Assembly: GCF_000701505.1 (NCBI RefSeq)
Contig: NZ_JNJB01000013.1
Coordinates: 1 to 64,000 of the forward strand
DNA: 64,000 nt
Origin: Dyadobacter crusticola DSM 16708
GTDB lineage: Bacteria > Bacteroidota > Bacteroidia > Cytophagales > Spirosomataceae
Direction of reading: 5' to 3'
In this document: piece by piece, positions 1 to 7,904 of the stretch
Position numbering within the stretch: the first letter of the stretch is position 1
Layout of the letters: each line of letters starts with the position of its first letter
The notes under the pieces: generated by a model
What the model saw: the letters and a program-made list of their open reading frames with translations, nothing else
Told to the model about the DNA's origin: nothing
The model's database searches: none
Translations under genes and position numbers: made by a program

Positions 1-1503
1 TGCGTACAAGGCAGGAACAGCACACGTTACAGTCTTGGGTGAACCAGGAACCGTATAAGTAGTCCCTTTTACACGAACGCTTAATGTATGCGCAGCCCCA
101 TCTTTCAAAGATGACGGAAGAGCGATCTCAAACCCATAGTTGCCAGTTCCATACCCTTTTGACTTGATGTCATCCCGGTATTTGTTCGCCAGAACAGTTG
201 CAAGGACAGTGCTGCCCTCTACAATCTCCACTGTAAGCGCCTGGTCTGGATAGTTTTTATTCCACGCCCAGCCCTTGATCGTAGCACAGCTCAGGAAATC
301 AAAGCCGCCCCCGTAAGAAGCTGGCAAGGCGCAGGTAATGTTCTTCGGAGAATTTGTTAATGTAGTACTAGCCCCTTTTATACGCACGCTTAAAGCATGT
401 ACATTTCCGTCCCGTAACGCTGCTGGAAATTTAAAGTTAAAGCCATACTTTCCAGTACCGATTCCAGCATCTTTCAAGTCAGAACGATAGATGGAAGCAG
501 TGTCAGTCGCCCAAATTTTAGTTCCTTCCATTAATTCTACTACCATTGATCTTTCCGGGTAGCTTTGATCCCAGGCAAAGCCTTGGATGGCATCACAGCT
601 AACAGTTTCCAAAGTTCCGGCATATGAGACAGGCACAGCACAAGTCAAGGTTCTAGGGGAGTTTTTCAGAACGAACGATGTCCCCTTGATCCGGGCATAT
701 AATGCATGGGTCTTACCGTCTTTCAGCTCAGCTGGAAGTGGTATACTGTACCCGTAATTTGCTGTACCAATGCCGCCATCCTGTAAATCTTGGCGGAATG
801 CATCCGCAACAACAGTCGCATAGATCTTGCTTCCTTCATAAATCTCGATAGTCATGGCTGTTTCCGGATATTTCAAATCCCAAGCCCAGCCATATAATTT
901 CTGACAATCAGCATATGCATAGCCGTCGAATTGAGAAGCAGCACAGCTAATGTTCTTCGTGTTTGATAATAGATATGTCGTGCCTTTTACGCGGATACTT
1001 AATTGATGATTCCCACCGTCTTTTAAACTTAGTGGCAAAGGGATTTTAAATCCATACTTACCAGTTCCAATACCTGCATCTCTCAGATCAGCGCGAAAGA
1101 TATTGGCAACGCCACTTGCATAAATCGTTGTCCCTTCCACAAGCTCAAACTCCAATGCGGAATTTGGATTGTTCCTGTCCTGTACCCATCCGCTGATTGT
1201 GCCACAATCGGCAACCTCAAATGCGCCGCCATAGGAACAATTTATTGATTTAGGTGAGCCAGAAAGTAAGTATTTGCTACTGCGCACACGAACACTGACC
1301 TGTTGTGTTGTTCCAGTAATCAGATTGCTTGGTAACTGGATTTTGAATCCATACTTGCCGGTACCTTTGCCGGCATTTACAAGATCAGTGCGCAGCGTAT
1401 TGGCAACAAATGTAGCATGAACAGTGCCTTCTACTACCAGTTCGAGGGTCAAAGCAGCCTCTGGATGATTTTTATCCCATGCCCACCCGATTAACTCTGA
1501 GCA
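1..1503 (-). repeat. Five tandem ~300-bp in-frame repeats
   Basis: The repeats lie inside the surface-protein gene. Counting from the conserved Cys codon before the GWAWD core, copies begin at 1503, 1206, 906, 597 and 288 (residues 237, 336, 436, 539 and 642), so the unit is 99, 100, 103 and 103 codons. The last copy fills the window to its edge. Copies share the Cys, the G(W/F)AW core, an EG near unit residue 25, R.D(L/I), G.GT..YG(F/Y) and a TCA/NC ending. The DNA has diverged and the protein pattern is conserved, so these look like old duplications held by selection rather than a fresh expansion. Confidence 0.85.
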
Positions 1504-2211
1504 GCTGGCGCTTTGTAAGTCTCCTTCGTAGCTTGCGGCTACTGCGCTCGTATTTAAGGACGCTAGAGTATACGCTAGATATTGATTGGGAACAACCTTT
1601 TCAATTGTCGTTATGGATCCCTTCTCCAATGAACTGGCACTACCAAAAACACTTAGTTCATCTATTGTGGCTGTTATAACTTCCCATCTTGAACTTGTCG
1701 CACTCCATCCTACAATGGCGAGATTCTGAAGTGATTGGCCAGTCAGGCCTGCTATGTCACTGCCAACATCCCAGGTCAGGGAAAGCCTGCTCGAATTTGC
1801 GCCGTTTATGTCCCAATATTCTTTTTTACTGACATTTTTAATGTCAGGTCCTATACTGGAGCTGGCAAATGGCGCGCCGGTGGGTAGAGAAGCCGTTGAT
1901 GGATCAGCCCTGAAGTAAGCTCCTGCGATCCCGTCCGCTTCTGCTGCGAAGGGTCTGTATGATCCACTTTGCCCTACTGGAAAGACAAAGTAAGACGGGC
2001 CGTACTTTTTGACGTATCCGTCAACATGCTTAGTATTACTAATTCCAGTGAGTTTTGAGGAAGCAGAGAAACTAACAATTCCGAACGGCGAGTTGCGCTC
2101 CGTCACAACGATTCCATTTTGTGCATAACTTTCATTCGCAAGTGTGCAAATGAAAGTTATGGTTAGTAACAGAGTTTTATAAATCTGAATCAAGCTGGCA
2201 TTAGGATTCAT
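1..2211 (-). CDS. Secreted multi-repeat surface protein, 3' end outside window
   Basis: The frame is open from an ATG at 2211 to the first base of the window, giving 737 residues with no stop, so the C-terminus lies outside. Residues 1-31 form a signal peptide ending in YAQ. Residues about 32-230 form a non-repetitive domain with the pattern GYVKKYG..YFVFPVG...YRPF and EYWDING, seen in many Bacteroidota secreted (often type IX) surface proteins. From Cys237 onward come five copies of a ~100-residue module with the core GWAWD, DL.DAGIGTGKYGF, LKDG and RVKGT. Similar modules are known from Bacteroidota and other environmental bacteria but lack an assigned function. The protein is inferred to be exported and probably surface-bound or adhesive; a C-terminal sorting domain would be expected outside the window. 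It lies 145 bp downstream of the DUF1501 gene on the same strand. Confidence 0.8.
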   Translation of the reverse strand, partial: MNPNASLIQIYKTLLLTITFICTLANESYAQNGIVVTERNSPFGIVSFSASSKLTGISNTKHVDGYVKKYGPSYFVFPVGQSGSYRPFAAEADGIAGAYFRADPSTASLPTGAPFASSSIGPDIKNVSKKEYWDINGANSSRLSLTWDVGSDIAGLTGQSLQNLAIVGWSATSSRWEVITATIDELSVFGSASSLEKGSITTIEKVVPNQYLAYTLASLNTSAVAASYEGDLQSASCSELIGWAWDKNHPEAALTLELVVEGTVHATFVANTLRTDLVNAGKGTGKYGFKIQLPSNLITGTTQQVSVRVRSSKYLLSGSPKSINCSYGGAFEVADCGTISGWVQDRNNPNSALEFELVEGTTIYASGVANIFRADLRDAGIGTGKYGFKIPLPLSLKDGGNHQLSIRVKGTTYLLSNTKNISCAASQFDGYAYADCQKLYGWAWDLKYPETAMTIEIYEGSKIYATVVADAFRQDLQDGGIGTANYGYSIPLPAELKDGKTHALYARIKGTSFVLKNSPRTLTCAVPVSYAGTLETVSCDAIQGFAWDQSYPERSMVVELMEGTKIWATDTASIYRSDLKDAGIGTGKYGFNFKFPAALRDGNVHALSVRIKGASTTLTNSPKNITCALPASYGGGFDFLSCATIKGWAWNKNYPDQALTVEIVEGSTVLATVLANKYRDDIKSKGYGTGNYGFEIALPSSLKDGAAHTLSVRVKGTTYTVPGSPKTVTCAVPALYA

Positions 2212-2315
2212 AGAATTTGTTCAATGTAATGAGCAATCTCATTCAGTAATATAAAAATATAAATACTATAATTTGAAATAAATAATTCTACAAGCATGGG
2301 CGTGGTGCTAACATC

Positions 2316-2336
2316 ATCAGGTTATTTAGACCTGAT
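2316..2336 (-). terminator. Small hairpin after the DUF1501 gene
   Basis: A perfect 7-bp inverted repeat, ATCAGGT and ACCTGAT with a 7-base loop, sits 20 bases past the DUF1501 stop. No clear T-run follows on the minus strand, so it may be a weak terminator or an RNA end-stabilising stem before the repeat-protein gene. Confidence 0.4.
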
Positions 2337-2356
2337 TTGCGACGAGAGCTGTTGGG

Positions 2357-3886
2357 TCAACCAGTAATATTAACGCCGTAGTCACCTAGGAACTTCAGCT
2401 CCCCTCCTGCTTTGACTTTCACATTTTTGACGCTAATGTTTTGTCCTACTTCAATGTTGTGGCCCGCGTTAACCTGTACTATGTCTCTCGAAGAGGGGAT
2501 ACGCCCAGTTGACCAAATTTCTGGATTAATCCATGCGCCGGACGCCAGTGATTGAACAACTTCTGAAAAAAGAGAAGTAGTTTTGAAGTCTTTGAAGAGG
2601 ATTTGATCTGTGCTGGAATCTGCGGTACCGAACCAATCATTAAGAATATCCGAATACACCCGGCGAAAATCGATTTGCATTTTGATATCCCGGTTTAATA
2701 CTCCCGGAGCAGGAGAAGCTGGTAATAAACCGTTAACTAGGTCTGGATTATTACCAACAATTTGTCGCTTTATACCACTGCCAAAAACAAACATCGGAGC
2801 ACCTATTCCATGATCTGTTCCTTTTGAGGCATTAGAAGTTGCCCTTCTACCGAAATCTGAAAAGGTCATTCCTAGAACCTTGTCTTCTGTTCCCTGAAGT
2901 TTAAGGTCATTCTGAAAAGCAGCTATCCCATCGGAGAGCTTTTTTAACAGTCTAGCGTGTACACCTTCAAGGCTTGTAGTACCAACTTGGGTAGAGTGCG
3001 TGTCGAATCCCCCAAGTTCAACATAGTAAATCTTAGATTTAAGCCCGCCGTGGATTAGCCTGGCGACGATTTTAAGCTGCTCGGCAAGTTCATTCTTTTC
3101 TGAAGCAGCTGGATAGCTCGCCATATTTGTACCCGCATCTGCCGCTGCCTTAATTTCAGAAGCATAACCAACTGCTAGTGCCTGCTTTTGTCTAATAAAA
3201 GCGATTAGTTCCCCCGCATCACAGCACGGTAAATTACCAGTCCCAGCATTCGCAGATTCCCCTATCAACTGATAAAAAGACTGTGGATTTTCTATAGTTA
3301 CGCCCATTGACTGATGGTTGCCCAACAATGTAGTCGTACTAATTTGACCGATCTGAATTGCGAGCGGATCTTCCATTTCTGAACTAGGATACCCATTAGG
3401 ATAGCCCGTATATCTCTCATTTAAGTATCGCCCGGCCCAGCCAGAATTAGCGTACTGCGATGAGTCAACACCTGTCATCCATATATCGGTAGACCGATAA
3501 TGTGATTGATCAGGGTTGGGATATGAAACCGAATGAATCAGCGCTAGTTTGCCATCATCGTACATCTGACGCATTCCTGTCATAGCGGGATGAAAGCCTG
3601 TCTCAGCGTTTCCAGAAAGCCGAAGTATGCTACTTTCCGGAATTGCGATATTACTTCTTAGGCCATAGTATTCCGAGTAATACTCAAGCGGAATAACAGT
3701 GTTAAGCCCATCATTCCCGCCGCCAAGATATATAATTACTAAAATCCGATCATTGTTCAGCGCAGAGGTTCTCTTCAAGGATTGAACCAAAGATGATCCC
3801 TTCGCAAACGATTTTACTCCGAACCCGTTTAACATAACGGGAACCATCATAGCAGATGCTGCATTCAAAAAATCTCTTCTTTTCAT
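2357..3886 (-). CDS. DUF1501 family Tat-exported protein
   Basis: A 509-residue protein of the DUF1501 family (alkaline-phosphatase/sulfatase-like fold). The N-terminus MKRRDFLNAASAMM is a twin-arginine signal, so export as a folded protein is expected. Family marks include YLGGGNDGLNTVIPL near residue 52, the SYPNPDQSHYRSTDIWMTG stretch, GGFDTHSTQ and TFSDFGRRATSNASKGTDHG. The last ~45 residues (SSRDIVQVNAGHNIEV onward) look like the first strands of a beta-solenoid (V.V..GH.I.V, VKNVKVKAGGEL.F) and are not part of the core fold. An in-frame GTG lies one codon earlier (3889); the ATG at 3886 is preferred. It lies 9 bp after the DUF1800 gene, an arrangement known widely in Bacteroidota, Planctomycetota and Proteobacteria. 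The molecular function of the pair is unknown. Confidence 0.85.
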   Translation of the reverse strand: MKRRDFLNAASAMMVPVMLNGFGVKSFAKGSSLVQSLKRTSALNNDRILVIIYLGGGNDGLNTVIPLEYYSEYYGLRSNIAIPESSILRLSGNAETGFHPAMTGMRQMYDDGKLALIHSVSYPNPDQSHYRSTDIWMTGVDSSQYANSGWAGRYLNERYTGYPNGYPSSEMEDPLAIQIGQISTTTLLGNHQSMGVTIENPQSFYQLIGESANAGTGNLPCCDAGELIAFIRQKQALAVGYASEIKAAADAGTNMASYPAASEKNELAEQLKIVARLIHGGLKSKIYYVELGGFDTHSTQVGTTSLEGVHARLLKKLSDGIAAFQNDLKLQGTEDKVLGMTFSDFGRRATSNASKGTDHGIGAPMFVFGSGIKRQIVGNNPDLVNGLLPASPAPGVLNRDIKMQIDFRRVYSDILNDWFGTADSSTDQILFKDFKTTSLFSEVVQSLASGAWINPEIWSTGRIPSSRDIVQVNAGHNIEVGQNISVKNVKVKAGGELKFLGDYGVNITG

Positions 3887-3895
3887 CACAGAGTC

Positions 3896-5539
3896 TTAAA
3901 ATAATTGATACTCAGCCATACGCAACATATACTTTAACAACGCGCGACACCGCCAATTGATAGTGGCTTTCTTGTTTCCATTAGTTGGATCCGCCCGTAG
4001 AGCATCCCACTCTCTAATCCACGTGGTTCTACCGCTGCTATTCATCATCATAATTGAATCGATCAGAAAATCTTTTTGGGCTTGATCGAGATCGGTCGCA
4101 AACATATTCTTAGAAAGCTCTGCAAGTACATCCTCACACGTGATCGCAGGTGTTCCTGTCACATCCGAGAAGTTTGGCTGAATAGCACTAAGCCTTCCTA
4201 GGACGTCTATTCCTAAGATATACCCAGGTTTAATGGTAAGTGTCGGATAAACAAACGTGTCAGTTCCACTACCACGCAGCCCAAGCGAGGTTTCATTGAT
4301 CCAATTCATTGAATAGCCAGTCTGGAAGTAAGGAATTGAACCAAATACTGAAGGCTGATTAAGCAAGTTCAACTGCATGCCGTCCATGCTATTTGCCAAG
4401 AAGGTCATCAATGTCCGGAAGGCTGCTGGTTCAGTTGTGATATCGGGGACAGGTTGATCAAAAAAGCGCAACGTACCAATCATCAGCTCTGAAGGCGACT
4501 TGACAATTGCTCCAATATTCCTGTTATCAAAAAAAATGTGGCTTTTCAGTAGCTTGGCAAGTACAGGTGCTATAGCGTAGTTGTTTCCACTACTTTTGAA
4601 AAAATCTGCGAGCGGAACAATTACCTGATCCTCTATCTCCTGAGTAACATTCGGATTAACATACCATCTATAGAGCTTTCGACAGATAAATTTTGGGGTT
4701 TCCGGATGCCGCAGTAGCATGTCGACAAGGTCTCCGAGCTCCTGATCACCAGCCGAATCTCCACTCCGCCCAATTATAGTAGTACTATTGTAATAAGAAG
4801 AGAAGATTTTGTCCGATGTATCGTGGCGAGCGGCAGTAAAAACAGAGCCTAGCGAATCAGAGCCCGTCCCAGCCAACGTTTTGACCTGCCATCCGGTAAG
4901 AACTCTTGCAGCGGCCTTTACATCATCCTCGGTATAATTTTGCTTACCACTGAAGTTTTTTTGACCTACTGTAAATAGTTCCTGCAGCTCCCGAGCGTAA
5001 TTTTCATTCGGCTGGCCTTTTGTATTTTCATTGCCATTCTGGAAATAAAGCATGGCAGGGTCTTTCGATATACGAATAACCATATCTCGGTAACTGCCCA
5101 GTGCTCCATTTCTTAGCAAACGAAGATATTTATCGACAGCCCGGTAGTCTTCGAAAGAAGCATAGGTTGTCACAAAATGATTTTGCCAAAAAGCAGTTAA
5201 CTTCTCCAAAACGGAAGGCTTCCCATTTTGCTGTGCCATCAAGCCAATCCACCAGTACTTGATATAAGAATAATACGCGAAGTTGCGGTTCGTATATGGT
5301 TTATCGAGAAACGTCTGTCCGTAATCAGATCTGGATTCCTGCATCTCTACTGGTGGTGGTGGAGAGAGGGTGAATGACGAATTGTTGATTAGCATATCAA
5401 CAGCTTCTGAGGGAGTCTTACCCACCAAAGCCTTGATCTCTTGTTGTGTGGGGCCAAAGGTTGCCCGTCTAAGTAAATGCGCTGCTGTCTTCGGAGTCAG
5501 AGAAAGATTATAAGGATCTAAGTATGCCATTTGCTTCAA
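3896..5539 (-). CDS. DUF1800 family protein
   Basis: A 547-residue protein of the DUF1800 family. Residues 21-31 carry the hallmark HLLRRATFGPT; further on are KLTAFWQNHFVTT, the NYARELQELFTVG motif near residues 180-195 and VLTGWQV. No classical signal peptide is visible at the start (MKQMAYLDPYNLSLTP), although partners of this family are exported. It is the first gene of a minus-strand operon with DUF1501 (9 bp gap), and a well-formed Bacteroidota promoter lies about 140 bp upstream. The biochemical role is not established; the conserved pairing suggests that the two proteins act together in the envelope. Confidence 0.85.
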   Translation of the reverse strand: MKQMAYLDPYNLSLTPKTAAHLLRRATFGPTQQEIKALVGKTPSEAVDMLINNSSFTLSPPPPVEMQESRSDYGQTFLDKPYTNRNFAYYSYIKYWWIGLMAQQNGKPSVLEKLTAFWQNHFVTTYASFEDYRAVDKYLRLLRNGALGSYRDMVIRISKDPAMLYFQNGNENTKGQPNENYARELQELFTVGQKNFSGKQNYTEDDVKAAARVLTGWQVKTLAGTGSDSLGSVFTAARHDTSDKIFSSYYNSTTIIGRSGDSAGDQELGDLVDMLLRHPETPKFICRKLYRWYVNPNVTQEIEDQVIVPLADFFKSSGNNYAIAPVLAKLLKSHIFFDNRNIGAIVKSPSELMIGTLRFFDQPVPDITTEPAAFRTLMTFLANSMDGMQLNLLNQPSVFGSIPYFQTGYSMNWINETSLGLRGSGTDTFVYPTLTIKPGYILGIDVLGRLSAIQPNFSDVTGTPAITCEDVLAELSKNMFATDLDQAQKDFLIDSIMMMNSSGRTTWIREWDALRADPTNGNKKATINWRCRALLKYMLRMAEYQLF

Positions 5540-5679
5540 ACTATTTACAATTATCCGGCACTTACGGAAGTAACTTTAGGCTTATAAGAGTTGCTAAACA
5601 GACGAGGAACACACCATTCCTGAGGGCGGATTACAATAGCCCAAGCGATCTCATTCATTCTGCTGCAAATTTCTTAATA

Positions 5680-5712
5680 CAAAAGTACGACATTTTTAAA
5701 TAGGGATGCAAA
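5680..5712 (-). promoter_or_regulatory. Bacteroidota-type promoter for the DUF1800-DUF1501 operon
   Basis: Read on the minus strand: -33 element TTTG at 5712-5709, 21-base spacer, and -7 element TACTTTTG at 5687-5680, an exact match to TAnnTTTG. Transcription would begin near 5673 and leave a leader of about 130 bases before the start at 5539. Confidence 0.65.
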
Positions 5713-5756
5713 GTAATTCTACAAATAATCTACAATTATTCTAAGCCGGGTTTTTG

Positions 5757-5786
5757 TTGCATGAACTTGGCAAATACTTGCATGAA
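5757..5786. repeat. Direct repeat TTGCATGAA x2, possible operator
   Basis: TTGCATGAA occurs at 5757-5765 and again at 5778-5786, exactly 21 bases apart (two helical turns), in the space between the two divergent operons. The same-face spacing suits a dimeric regulator bound to direct repeats. No regulator gene sits next to it. Confidence 0.35.
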
Positions 5787-5808
5787 TGAGTCAAAAAAGA
5801 TGCGTTAA

Positions 5809-5843
5809 ACTCGGAGTTAGAGCTCCGAGTACCGATTTTTTTT
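5809..5843 (+). terminator. Intrinsic terminator with no gene before it
   Basis: An 8-bp perfect stem (ACTCGGAG, 6-base loop, CTCCGAGT at 5823-5830) is followed by eight T residues at 5836-5843. It points toward the EPS locus, but the only gene upstream of it runs the other way. It may end an unannotated short RNA starting near 5700, or insulate the EPS promoter from read-through. Confidence 0.55.
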
Positions 5844-5978
5844 ACTCCATACTGTGAATGTAGCTCCTTACCGTGTTTTCGTCCGATCGGAGACAAATTT
5901 TAGATTGTCGACTTCTTGGACAGGATCACGATTACACTTGATTTCTAAATGCCTTTGATTTTATGGAGAGATCAAAGT

Positions 5979-6011
5979 TTTGCGTGATTCACTTTTTTAA
6001 TCTTAAATTTG
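5979..6011 (+). promoter_or_regulatory. Promoter of the EPS locus
   Basis: A -33 TTTG (5979-5982), 21-base spacer and an exact -7 TAAATTTG (6004-6011). A start of transcription near 6018 gives a leader of about 65 bases before the ATG at 6083 and rules out the upstream in-frame ATG at 5963. A second TAAATTTG at 6061-6068 has no matching -33 and lies too close to the ATG. Confidence 0.65.
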
Positions 6012-6082
6012 TCCAATTAGGGATTTATGCAAAGGCTGAATGTCAGTCGTTGTTATTACGTAAATTTGGAGAGCCAACAAAT

Positions 6083-6820
6083 ATGTTCAACTGGCTATTT
6101 GACAGGAAAAAGACGAAAGAAGTAGACCTTGGTCACATTGGGGTTGACATCCATTCACACATAATACCAGGGATTGACGATGGAGTAGAAACAGTTGAAG
6201 ACGCTGTTGAAATGGCCGCAAAAATGCAGACACTAGGATATTCTCAAATATACACCACTCCACATGTAATGTGGGATTGCTATCGGAATACTCCTGAGAG
6301 AATTTTGACCGGTATCGAAGAAGTGAGACAAGCGGCTAAATTGGCGGGACTCACAATTGAAATCAATGCGGCAGCTGAATATTTTATAGATGAGCATTTT
6401 AATGAGATGTTGGCCAATGGTGAGAAAGTGCTCACACTACCTGGTAACCGCTTACTGGTGGAACTTCCATACTCGACACCTCTAATGAATACCTCAGAAA
6501 ATATTTTCACTATTCTGTCTAAGGGCTATCAGCCGGTGCTAGCTCATCCTGAGCGATATACATATTTCTTTTCTAACCCGTCAGAGTATAAGAAATTAGT
6601 CGATGGAGGTTGCGAGCTACAATTAAATATTTTATCGCTTACTGGCTATTACGGTGAAAATATTCAAAAAATGGCTGAATGGCTCCTGAAGAACAATTTA
6701 ATCACATTCATCGGAACAGATGCACACAAAATTCAGCACTTGGAGCTCATCAAAAAAAGCGATAAGAATAACTGGGTTTCTAAATATCCATTTGCTAATG
6801 AAAAACTCCTCGATATTTAG
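6083..6820 (+). CDS. CpsB/YwqE-type PHP protein-tyrosine phosphatase
   Basis: A 245-residue PHP-fold phosphatase that would dephosphorylate the tyrosine-rich tail of the Wzc-like kinase two genes downstream. Metal-binding motifs are visible: DIHSHIIPGIDDG (His24, His26), TTPHV, the Glu in AAEYFID, LAHPERY and GTDAH near the C-terminus. Length fits the family (about 240-255). The ATG at 6083 is chosen over an in-frame ATG at 5963 because a good promoter lies between them and the extra residues have no family similarity. It is the first gene of the EPS locus; a spacer of 225 bp with its own possible -7 box separates it from the exporter gene. The cytoplasmic phosphatase-kinase pair is a known switch for polymer length and export. 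Confidence 0.9.
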   Translation: MFNWLFDRKKTKEVDLGHIGVDIHSHIIPGIDDGVETVEDAVEMAAKMQTLGYSQIYTTPHVMWDCYRNTPERILTGIEEVRQAAKLAGLTIEINAAAEYFIDEHFNEMLANGEKVLTLPGNRLLVELPYSTPLMNTSENIFTILSKGYQPVLAHPERYTYFFSNPSEYKKLVDGGCELQLNILSLTGYYGENIQKMAEWLLKNNLITFIGTDAHKIQHLELIKKSDKNNWVSKYPFANEKLLDI

Positions 6821-6841
6821 TTTTCCGAATTGAATTTATTC

Positions 6842-6849
6842 TATATTTG
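6842..6849 (+). promoter_or_regulatory. -7 box before the polysaccharide export gene
   Basis: TATATTTG is an exact TAnnTTTG match, 196 bases before the Wza-like gene. The -33 region is poor (TTTT at 6821-6824, 17-base spacer). It may be an internal promoter of the EPS locus. Confidence 0.4.
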
Positions 6850-7045
6850 TTCTGAGTAATTGAACCGGCAGCAGCTTGAATCTATTCAGATTTTGGGAAT
6901 TTAGATGTAAAAAACAAGAATTGCATCATACCCATTTCTCGAGATTTCATAACAATGATTCACCAACTCAGGCACTTCCTAGATGCGGTTAAGAGACTGA
7001 CCCTAAACTGATTAATTACTTCAATATTTTACTCATCGTTCACTT

Positions 7046-7864
7046 ATGTCTTTATCTACACTGAAACTCACGAGATCGATTTCAATTTTGGTTGCTATCC
7101 TCTTAGCAATCTTTGCTGGTACTAGCTCATGTGTATCGCCAAAAACTATTGTATATTTCCAAGGAGACACTACAAGAATTTCCTCTACGAAGATCTCGCA
7201 GAGCTACGTGCCAACTATTGCAAGCAATGATATGCTTTCCATAAACATTGGAAGCTTAAATACGGAGGCAAATGCCATTTTCAATGCAGCTAATGAATTT
7301 ACATCGACATCTGTAAGCTATGGATCTGGAAGCAACACAGCACGTCAACCTTTCGGTTACCTGGTTGACAATGACGGAAATATAGAACTGCCTCTTATTG
7401 GCAAAATACATGTAGTAGGATTGCAAACCCAAGTCGCTGCTGATACAATTCGGAAAAGGCTCTTGGTTTACCTTAAAGAACCATCCGTGAACATTAAGAA
7501 TATCAACTTCAAAGTGTCAGTTCTCGGGGAAGTAAATCGGCCAGCAGTCTACGTCATTCCAGATGAAAAAATTACTTTGCCCGAGGTACTTAGTCTGGCA
7601 GGTGATCTTACTATTTTTGGAAAGCGTAGCAACGTGATGATCATTAGAGAAGAAAAAGGCGAACGTCAGTATGCACGCGTAGATCTTACTTCCAGAGAAA
7701 TATTCGAATCACCTTACTACTATCTGCACAAGAACGACGTGATTTATGTTGAGCCTATAAAGGCTCGAATGAACACGACTGACCGTGCTGTGCAACTAGC
7801 TCCTATCTTCTTGAGCGCAATTACAGCAATGAGTCTCTTGATCTATCGCTTTAGATTATTCTAA
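7046..7864 (+). CDS. Wza-like polysaccharide export lipoprotein
   Basis: A 272-residue outer-membrane polysaccharide export protein. Residues 1-28 are a lipoprotein signal with lipobox TSSC (Cys29). The Poly_export domain follows (SNDMLSINIG, FGYLVDNDGNIELPLIG, VGLQT..AADTI), then a SLBB domain (FKVSVLGEVNRPAVYVIP, LPEVLSLAGDLT). A hydrophobic stretch ends the protein (LAPIFLSAITAMSLLIYRF), which would anchor it or span the outer membrane as the Wza C-terminal helix does. It lies 40 bp before the Wzc-like kinase, its expected partner in the trans-envelope export channel. Confidence 0.92.
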   Translation: MSLSTLKLTRSISILVAILLAIFAGTSSCVSPKTIVYFQGDTTRISSTKISQSYVPTIASNDMLSINIGSLNTEANAIFNAANEFTSTSVSYGSGSNTARQPFGYLVDNDGNIELPLIGKIHVVGLQTQVAADTIRKRLLVYLKEPSVNIKNINFKVSVLGEVNRPAVYVIPDEKITLPEVLSLAGDLTIFGKRSNVMIIREEKGERQYARVDLTSREIFESPYYYLHKNDVIYVEPIKARMNTTDRAVQLAPIFLSAITAMSLLIYRFRLF

Positions 7865-7904
7865 TTATTCAACGTTACTATTTTTAAGCTTAACAAAAGA
7901 CAAT

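Larger units (their letters stand above)
5540..6082. other. Divergent intergenic region before the EPS locus
   Basis: This 543-bp AT-rich region separates the minus-strand DUF1800 operon from the plus-strand EPS locus. It holds a promoter for each side, a pair of 9-bp direct repeats and an orphan terminator-like hairpin, each listed separately. No convincing protein-coding frame was seen. An in-frame ATG at 5963 would lengthen the following gene by 40 codons, but that extension contains the promoter and has no family similarity. Confidence 0.6.

Noticed and set aside
1..1503. CRISPR-like or intergenic tandem repeat
   Set aside because: The ~300-bp units are in frame, conserved at protein level and diverged in DNA, so they are protein modules and not a CRISPR array.
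5963..6082. Forty-codon N-terminal extension of the CpsB-type phosphatase
   Set aside because: An exact promoter (5979-6011) lies inside the extension, the residues have no family similarity, and the ATG at 6083 gives the normal length.
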